A DNA stretch of 22,280 bases from CAZVEV01 sp964625865. GTDB lineage: Bacteria > Planctomycetota > Phycisphaerae > SM23-33. Shown piece after piece: positions 15,104 through 22,280 of the stretch. The position numbers were made by a program, and so were the translations under genes. A model generated the notes under the pieces. The model searched no databases and was not told where the DNA came from. It saw only the letters and a list, made by a program, of their open reading frames with translations. The stretch spans positions 1-22,280 of the forward strand of contig CAZVEV010000071.1 of the NCBI GenBank assembly GCA_964625865.1. The letters are read 5' to 3'. How positions within the stretch are numbered: the stretch's first letter is position 1; each line of letters begins with the position of its first letter.

Positions 15104-15153
15104 CGATAGAATTCGAGCATTCTTGAGCCGTTACGTCTAAGCACTAAAACAAA

Positions 15154-15182
15154 AGTATACCGCGCTGGCCCGGACCTGTCAA
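15154..15182 (-). promoter_or_regulatory. Near-consensus promoter of the PEP-CTERM gene
   Basis: On the minus strand, a perfect TTGACA (15177-15182), a 17-nt spacer and TATACT (15154-15159). Eleven of twelve consensus bases match. Transcription should start near 15147, giving a leader of about 122 nt. Confidence 0.75.
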
Positions 15183-15195
15183 GGGGGAACAGGGG

Positions 15196-15211
15196 TCATT
15201 TTCGAAAATGA
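15196..15211. repeat. 16-bp perfect palindrome between divergent promoters
   Basis: TCATTTTCGAAAATGA is a perfect palindrome 13 nt upstream of the PEP-CTERM -35 box and about 43 nt upstream of the leuS -35 box. It could be a regulator site. The preceding GGGAACAGGGG resembles REP elements mobilised by Y1 (RAYT) transposases, which is an alternative. Confidence 0.5.
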
Positions 15212-15254
15212 ATGGCCCGCCGTCGGCGGAAGGGGGAAGCGGTGTCGGCATCTC

Positions 15255-15283
15255 TTGACTTTCACCGACCGGTGACGTAGAAA
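15255..15283 (+). promoter_or_regulatory. leuS promoter with embedded inverted repeat
   Basis: TTGACT (15255-15260), a 17-nt spacer and TAGAAA (15278-15283). The spacer contains the perfect inverted repeat TCACCG-AC-CGGTGA (15262-15275), placed as a repressor operator would be. Transcription near 15290 excludes the ATG at 15285 as the leuS start. Confidence 0.6.
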
Positions 15284-15344
15284 CATGGTCTTTCCAACGA
15301 CTTCGGATCGGATGCGGGCAGCCGCGTCCGTTGGAGACCGGCTG

Positions 15345-18128
<2,784 letters not shown>

Positions 18129-18130
18129 GC

Positions 18131-18156
18131 CCGGTCCGTATCCAACGGCTGACCGG
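18131..18156 (+). terminator. Weak hairpin after leuS
   Basis: Stems CCGGT/ACCGG and CCGT/ACGG with a 3-nt bulge begin 2 nt after the leuS stop. There is no T run. It may be a weak terminator or an mRNA-end stabiliser. Confidence 0.35.
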
Positions 18157-18178
18157 CCCGTGTGGTCGCACCGGACGT

Positions 18179-18184
18179 TATACT
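18179..18184 (+). promoter_or_regulatory. Possible -10 box of hemL
   Basis: TATACT lies 25 nt before the hemL start. The -35 region is GC-rich with no good match. hemL may have its own promoter or be read through from leuS. Confidence 0.35.
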
Positions 18185-18208
18185 CTCTGACGAACAGGTG
18201 CATGACGA

Positions 18209-19516
18209 ATGGCAAGACGAGCGGAGAAATCTGAAGCGGCGTTCGCGCGGGCGAGTAAGACGCTGGTGGGAGGTGTCAACTCCCCCGTACGGTCCTTCGC
18301 CGCCGTGACCGGCTCGCCGCCGGTCATCGACAACGCCACCGGCTCGTGCATCAGCGATATCGACGGCAACACCTACGTGGACTACGTGGGCAGCTACGGG
18401 CCGGCCATTCTCGGCCATGCCGCTGAAGGCGTCATCACCGCGATCATCAAGGCGATCCACCACGGCACGAGCTACGGCGCGCCGACGGAAATGGAGACGC
18501 GTCTGGCCGAGGCCGTCGCCGCCACCGTGCCGTCGATCGAGATGGTCCGCTTCGTTTCCAGCGGCACCGAGGCGGTCATGACGGCCGTGCGGCTGGCCCG
18601 AGGGGCCACCGAGCGGGCGAAGATCGTCAAGTTCGTCGGCTGCTATCACGGCCACAGCGACGCACTGCTGGTCTCGGCAGGCAGCGGGGCGTTGACCCTC
18701 GGCGTGCCGTCGAGCCCGGGCGTGACGCCCGGTGCGACCGCCGACACGTTGCTGGCGCCGTACAACGATCTGGACGCTGTCGCATCGATCCTCGAGGCGA
18801 ACCCGGAGCAGGTCGCCGCCGTGCTCATCGAGCCGGTTGCGGGCAACATGGGCGTCGTGCCGCCAGCCGACGGGTTCCTGGCGGGCTTGCGCGACCTGTG
18901 CGACCGTCATGGCGCACTGCTGGTGTTTGACGAGGTGATGACGGGCTTCCGGGTGGCCCTGGGCGGTGCGCAGGAGCTGTATGGCGTGCGTCCGGACCTG
19001 ACGACGCTGGGCAAGATCGTTGGCGGCGGAATGCCCGTGGGCGCCGTGGGCGGCCCGGCCGAGATCATGCAGAACCTGGCCCCGTCCGGGCCGGTGTATC
19101 AGGCCGGCACGCTGTCGGGCAATCCGGCGGCCATGGCGGCGGGGCTGGCGACGCTGGAGGCCGTCCGGGCTGACGGGTTCTACGACGAGATGGAAGCCAG
19201 ATCCGCGGCGCTGGCGGGCGGGCTGGCGGCGGCGGCCGACGAGGCGGGCCTGGCCGACAAGGTCTGCTTCAATCGCGTCGGAAGCATGCTCTGTGGCTTC
19301 TTCACACCGGGGCCCGTGCGAGACCACGCGTCGGCCGTCGTGTCGAACGCCGGCGCCTTTGCCGCCTACTTCCACGCCATGCTGGACGCCGGGATCTACA
19401 TCGCGCCCAGCCAGTATGAAGCGATGTTCGTTTCGGCGGCCCACAGCGACGACGATATTGCGCGAACGTGCGCGGCCGCCGGCAAGGCCTTTGCGGCCGC
19501 GGCGGAGGTACTGTAA
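18209..19516 (+). CDS. hemL: Glutamate-1-semialdehyde 2,1-aminomutase
   Basis: PLP enzyme making 5-aminolevulinate from glutamate-1-semialdehyde, the second step of the C5 tetrapyrrole route; cytosolic. The 435-aa length fits the family. Characteristic segments: LVGGVNSPVRSF near the N-terminus, FVSSGTEAVMTAVRLAR, KFVGCYHGHSDALL, LIEPVAGNMGVVPP, LLVFDEVMTGFR, and the PLP-lysine motif TTLGKIVGGGMPVGAVGG with Lys269. AGTLSGNPAAMAAGLATL and the C-terminal GIYIAPSQYEAMFVSAAHSDDD are also typical. The ATG at 18209 has only a weak site (AGGTG, 8 nt upstream), but ARRAEKSEAAFARA matches usual HemL starts. It lies 80 nt after leuS. Confidence 0.96.
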   Translation: MARRAEKSEAAFARASKTLVGGVNSPVRSFAAVTGSPPVIDNATGSCISDIDGNTYVDYVGSYGPAILGHAAEGVITAIIKAIHHGTSYGAPTEMETRLAEAVAATVPSIEMVRFVSSGTEAVMTAVRLARGATERAKIVKFVGCYHGHSDALLVSAGSGALTLGVPSSPGVTPGATADTLLAPYNDLDAVASILEANPEQVAAVLIEPVAGNMGVVPPADGFLAGLRDLCDRHGALLVFDEVMTGFRVALGGAQELYGVRPDLTTLGKIVGGGMPVGAVGGPAEIMQNLAPSGPVYQAGTLSGNPAAMAAGLATLEAVRADGFYDEMEARSAALAGGLAAAADEAGLADKVCFNRVGSMLCGFFTPGPVRDHASAVVSNAGAFAAYFHAMLDAGIYIAPSQYEAMFVSAAHSDDDIARTCAAAGKAFAAAAEVL

Positions 19517-19521
19517 ACAGG

Positions 19522-19536
19522 CGGGGCCATGCCCCG
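19522..19536 (+). terminator. Short hairpin after hemL
   Basis: CGGGGC-CAT-GCCCCG, a perfect 6-bp stem with a 3-nt loop, begins 5 nt after the hemL stop. It lacks a T run; weak terminator or 3'-end stabiliser. Confidence 0.35.
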
Positions 19537-19572
19537 TGGAATGACGACACGAGACCTTGGAAGGAGTTTAAC

Positions 19573-20689
19573 ATGGAGCCGACACTGAACCAGCCGATGC
19601 CCGAATACCTCGCCGCATTCAGAGGTGCCAAGCGAGCAAAGAACCTCTGCCTGTTCGCCCTGTTCCTGGCGATCGTTGTGCAGGGGGGATGTTTCGTGGC
19701 TGTGCGATTCTGTGGCGTGATCGACGCCAATCAGAAGAGGTCCGGGCCGCGTGTAAGTGCGATGCAGCCGCGATCCGGCGTCCTGGTCGGCGTGACGGCC
19801 CCGGCGGGCGAGGACGGCGCCACCGAAGCGACCGACGAGGCCAAGCCTGACAAGGGCAAGCCCGACAAGAAGGCCGAGCCCGGCAAGGGCAAGCCCGACA
19901 GGGCCCGGCCTGACAAGGCCGAGCCCGGCAAGGGCAAGCCCGACAGGGCCCGGCCTGACAAGGCCGAGCNNNNNNNNNNNNNNNNNNNNNNNNNNNNNNN
20001 NNNNNNNNNNNNNNNNNNNNNNNNNNNNNNNNNNNNNNNNNNNNNNNNNNNNNNNNNNNNNNNNNNNNNCCGGCAAGGGAAAGCCCGATCGGGTCCGGCC
20101 CCGGGACCGCGCGGTCAAGGCCGGTTCCGAGGGTGTCCCCGATGCCACGCCGGCCGACCCGAGACCCAAGCCCTTGGCGGCATCCCAGGCGCCCACCGAC
20201 GACCAGGTCAGGGACGCGATCATGTGGCAGGAGACGATGTCGTGGGCGCTGTATACCACGAAGCTGCTGGCCCCGCTCGTTGCGATGCTGCTGCTGGTGT
20301 CGATCCTGTTGGCGGTATCCGTCTCGCTTCTCGGGCGGCTTGGCGGGATCTCCGGACTCGTCAGCGCGTTCTTCTGGGCCGCACTGCTGATGGCCCTGCT
20401 CATGCCCTGGCAGCGGATTCTCAACGATGACAGCGTCTGGGGCGCGACGTACGAACTCGGGGAACTGATCGAAGGCTCGCGCAAGGTCATCGCCGAATGG
20501 GGCGCCGCCACGCCGTCAACAGTGGACCAGAGCCTGTACTACGCCCGGTTCGCGGGTCTGCCCGGTATCACGCTGCTGATATGGCTGACGGTTGCCGTCA
20601 GGTTCTCCAGCGGCTGCAAGGGCGCTGCCGGCCTCGTGCCGGAAGGCCCAGGCGAACCGGTCGCCGCTGAAGACGAAGGGCCGTGGTAA
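19573..20689 (+). CDS. Membrane protein with Lys/Pro/Asp-rich tandem-repeat linker, interrupted by assembly gap
   Basis: Unrecognised family. The ATG at 19573 has an AAGGAG site 6 nt upstream. One membrane helix follows (about 22-50, CLFALFLAIVVQGG). A charged linker starts near residue 77 and contains two perfect copies of PGKGKPDRARPDKAE plus a partial earlier unit. The gene then enters 100 N. Beyond the gap the same repeat resumes (GKGKPDRVRPRDRAV), now in another nominal frame because the N count is a placeholder, which shows one gene spans the gap. The C-terminal part has about three membrane helices (LLAPLVAMLLLVSILLAVSV, then a second around SAFFWAALLMALLMPW, and a last one LPGITLLIWLTVAV). 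Exact protein length is unknown. It lies between hemL and a bifunctional-nuclease gene; no function can be inferred. Confidence 0.75.
19879..19968 (+). repeat. Two identical 45-bp tandem units
   Basis: Units 19879-19923 and 19924-19968 are identical at all 45 bases and in frame (15 residues each). A third unit begins at 19969 and runs into the N gap. A diverged unit continues from 20070. Confidence 0.9.
19970..20069. other. Assembly gap of 100 N
   Basis: Exactly 100 N, the usual placeholder for unknown gap size. It lies inside the tandem repeat, so the gap most likely reflects failure to assemble further identical units. Confidence 0.95.
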
Positions 20690-20699
20690 GACACCCGCA

Positions 20700-20726
20700 T
20701 CGTCCGCACATTGCCCCTGCGGACGA
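20700..20726 (+). terminator. Hairpin after the membrane-protein gene, overlapping the next promoter
   Basis: A perfect 9-bp stem (20700-20708 with 20718-20726) and 9-nt loop begin 10 nt after the stop at 20689. The loop contains the -35 box of the next promoter. No T run follows. Confidence 0.5.
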
Positions 20727-20740
20727 CGCGGACGTAGAAT
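20711..20740 (+). promoter_or_regulatory. Promoter of the bifunctional-nuclease gene
   Basis: TTGCCC (20711-20716), an 18-nt spacer and TAGAAT (20735-20740). Transcription would start near 20747, leaving a leader of about 73 nt. Confidence 0.5.
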
Positions 20741-20819
20741 AAACGTGTCGGGTCGTTTGCCCCGCCGCGCCCCGCGTCGAACATGCCGTGCGCGACACCG
20801 CTTCCGGGAAGGGCCGATC

Positions 20820-21422
20820 ATGAGCGTACCCATGGAACTGTCTCGCATCCTGATCACCGAGTTGGGTGATCAGCAGGTGATCTTCCTCAAGGAACGGGAC
20901 GGAGAACGCAGTTTCCCGATCATGATCGGAACCAACGAGGCGTTGGCGATAGACCGACGTCTCAAGGGACTGGACACGCCGCGCCCGATGACGCACGAGT
21001 TGCTGGCCCGGACCATCGAGGCCCTGGGGGGCACGGTCGAGAGCATCCTGATAAACGACATCAGGGACCACACGTTCATCGCCACCCTCCTTGTCAGCCA
21101 GGACGGCCGGATGATCGAGATCGATTCGCGCCCGTCCGATGCGATTGCGCTCGGAGCCGCCCTCAACACCCCGATCTACGTTGCCGAGGAAGTGCTCGAC
21201 TCCGTGCTGCGCGAACCGACGACGCGAGAGGACCGCCTGGGCATGCTGCGGGCCCGCCTGGAGATGTTGTCCGAACGCATGGCCGACTGCACCAAGAACC
21301 TGACCGACGAACATTTCCTCGCCGAGGCCCCGCCCGACGTGATCGAAGGCGTCCGCCGCCAACTGGACGAGATGCAGACCGAATACGACGCCATCGAACG
21401 CGTCCTGCGAAAGCTGGGATAG
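20820..21422 (+). CDS. Bifunctional nuclease (BFN/DUF151) family protein
   Basis: 200 aa, cytosolic. Residues about 1-130 form the BFN domain: ELSRILITELGDQQVIFLKE, RSFPIMIGTNEALAI, MTHELLARTIEALGGTVE, and the conserved IDSRPSDAIALGAALNTPIYVAEEVLD. Family members have been described with DNase/RNase activity (plant and bacterial BFN). The last about 65 residues are a charged helical, probably coiled-coil extension (LRARLEMLSERM ... VRRQLDEMQTEYDAIERVLRKL), which may mediate oligomerisation. The ATG at 20820 is chosen for the GGGAAGGG stretch just upstream and because the domain begins directly after it; the open frame extends upstream only through noncoding sequence and the previous gene. Confidence 0.9.
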   Translation: MSVPMELSRILITELGDQQVIFLKERDGERSFPIMIGTNEALAIDRRLKGLDTPRPMTHELLARTIEALGGTVESILINDIRDHTFIATLLVSQDGRMIEIDSRPSDAIALGAALNTPIYVAEEVLDSVLREPTTREDRLGMLRARLEMLSERMADCTKNLTDEHFLAEAPPDVIEGVRRQLDEMQTEYDAIERVLRKLG

Positions 21423-21496
21423 GGTCGTGGGGCGTAGGCCCAGAGCGTTCGTCCTCGGGTGACACCAGAAACAGGCAAACGCCCCCCGACGGTGCC

Positions 21497-21511
21497 CGGG
21501 GGATTCCCCCG
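21497..21511 (+). terminator. GC hairpin after the nuclease gene
   Basis: CGGGGG-ATT-CCCCCG, a perfect 6-bp stem, lies 75 nt after the stop. An upstream C run (21482-21487) could pair with the same G run in an alternative fold. No T run follows. Confidence 0.4.
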
Positions 21512-21528
21512 ACGCGGGGTGCCGCGGC

Positions 21529-21585
21529 TTGACGCGAAGCGGCAACCACAATGCGGTGCGATACGTGGTTGCCGCTTCGCGTCAA
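21529..21585. repeat. 21-bp perfect inverted repeat upstream of tyrS
   Basis: Arms 21529-21549 and 21565-21585 are perfectly complementary over 21 bp around a 15-nt loop. It lies in the 227-nt gap before tyrS but ahead of the predicted tyrS promoter, so it is unlikely to be in the tyrS mRNA. REP/MITE-like element or late terminator of the nuclease gene. Confidence 0.75.
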
Positions 21586-21610
21586 ATCACGACACCCATG
21601 TGGGGCGATG

Positions 21611-21639
21611 TTGCATGGCACGCGCCGCGCGGGTACACT
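21611..21639 (+). promoter_or_regulatory. Possible tyrS promoter giving a near-leaderless mRNA
   Basis: TTGCAT (21611-21616), a 17-nt spacer and TACACT (21634-21639). The -10 box ends 10 nt before the tyrS ATG, so the leader would be 0-5 nt. No ribosome site is seen before the ATG, which fits. Confidence 0.4.
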
Positions 21640-21649
21640 CTCACGCCTT

Positions 21650-22280
21650 ATGAACGATCAGGACCTACAGGAACAGATGCTCCTGCTGTCTCGCGGATGC
21701 GAGGGGCTCTACACGCAGCAGGAACTCGAAGGCCGCCTCAAGGCCGCCGCGAGCGACGGACGCCAGCTCCGCGTCAAGCTCGGGCTGGACCCGACGGCGC
21801 CGGATATCCACCTCGGACACACCGTCGTGCTGCGCAAGATGCGACAGTTCCAGGACCTCGGCCACAAGGCCGTCCTGATCATCGGCGACTACACCGCGAG
21901 AATCGGCGACCCGACGGGCGTCAACAAGACCCGCCCCGTGCTGTCCGAAGACGACATCAACGTCAACGCACAGACGTACTTCGACCAGGCGGGCAAGATC
22001 CTCGACACGTCCGACGAGAAGCTCGAGGTCCGTTACAACAGCGAGTGGCTGGAGAAGCTGAGCTTCGCCGAACTGCTCCGCCTGGCGGCGATGAAGACCG
22101 TCGCCCAGATGCTCCAGCGGGACAGCTTCAAGAAGCGGCTGGCCGCCGAGGAGGACGTGTTCCTCCAGGAGTTCCTCTACCCGATCATGCAGGGCTATGA
22201 CAGCGTCTGCATCGCCGCCGACGTCGAACTCGGCGGGACCGACCAGACGTTCAACAACCTCGTCGGGCGCGACCTCCAGA
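21650..22280 (+). CDS. tyrS: Tyrosyl-tRNA synthetase, 3'-truncated by the window
   Basis: Class I enzyme charging tRNA-Tyr; the first 210 codons are present and no stop occurs before the window end. The signature is HLGH at 54-57 in KLGLDPTAPDIHLGHTVVL, followed by QDLGHKAVLIIGDYTARIGD and PTG. Then come the tyrosine-site segments FLYPIMQGYDSV and VELGGTDQTFNN. KMSKS and the C-terminal S4 domain would lie beyond the window. The HxGH region and QxGGxDQ-type motif fit the TyrRS branch with a longer N-terminus (TyrZ/TyrS2-like). The ATG at 21650 is chosen because MNDQDLQEQMLLLSRG matches the family start. There is no Shine-Dalgarno site upstream, and the nearest -10-like box suggests an almost leaderless message. 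Confidence 0.95.
   Translation, partial: MNDQDLQEQMLLLSRGCEGLYTQQELEGRLKAAASDGRQLRVKLGLDPTAPDIHLGHTVVLRKMRQFQDLGHKAVLIIGDYTARIGDPTGVNKTRPVLSEDDINVNAQTYFDQAGKILDTSDEKLEVRYNSEWLEKLSFAELLRLAAMKTVAQMLQRDSFKKRLAAEEDVFLQEFLYPIMQGYDSVCIAADVELGGTDQTFNNLVGRDLQ

Noticed and set aside
19970..20069. Frameshift or two separate genes across the N run
   Set aside because: The same repeat peptide continues after the gap, and 100 N is a placeholder length, so the apparent frame change has no meaning.
21423..21650. T-box or tRNA-like leader before tyrS
   Set aside because: No T-box sequence, no specifier-loop layout, and the predicted transcript starts after the inverted repeat.

Overview
The window looks like a GC-rich chromosomal contig from an uncultured planctomycete, probably of the Phycisphaerae type. 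The evidence is two PEP-CTERM proteins, a Tat-exported Gfo/Idh/MocA oxidoreductase beside a UroD-like methyltransferase, an exported methyltransferase/beta-propeller fusion, a protein with a pseudopilin-like C-terminus, and a multi-EF-hand secreted protein. A run of exactly 100 N at 19970-20069 marks a draft assembly scaffold gap. This placement is inference from gene content; no marker gene was compared.

Layout. 1-936: 3' part of a LamG/PEP-CTERM surface protein. 1010-3396 (minus): probable two-gene operon of a UroD-like, zinc-motif methyltransferase and a Tat-exported dehydrogenase. It is divergent from a metallo-beta-lactamase-fold hydrolase (3544-4323). 4469-5713: secreted nine-EF-hand protein. 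6073-10920: two-gene operon of an exported protein and an exported SAM-methyltransferase/PQQ-propeller fusion. 10997-11613: toxin-antitoxin-like pair. 11740-12735 and 12897-13859: two convergent metallophosphoesterases, one Tat-exported and one membrane-anchored. 14201-15025 (minus): second PEP-CTERM protein with a near-consensus promoter. 15345-22280: housekeeping stretch of leuS, hemL, a repeat-containing membrane protein, a bifunctional nuclease-family protein and tyrS (cut by the window end).

The left two thirds are mainly envelope and secretion functions, while the right third is translation and tetrapyrrole synthesis. I see no rRNA, tRNA, CRISPR array, transposase or prophage gene.

The most interesting signals are small repeats. 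A family of imperfect hairpins with a CTGAAG core occurs three times in two intergenic regions. Two different arrays of 7-nt repeats lie in frame inside a linker of the propeller gene. A perfect 45-bp tandem repeat runs into the assembly gap inside a membrane-protein gene. There is a 21-bp perfect inverted repeat before a nearly leaderless tyrS, and palindromes sit at several promoters. No wholly new multigene system is proven; the best candidates are the repeat families and the exported methyltransferase-propeller operon.
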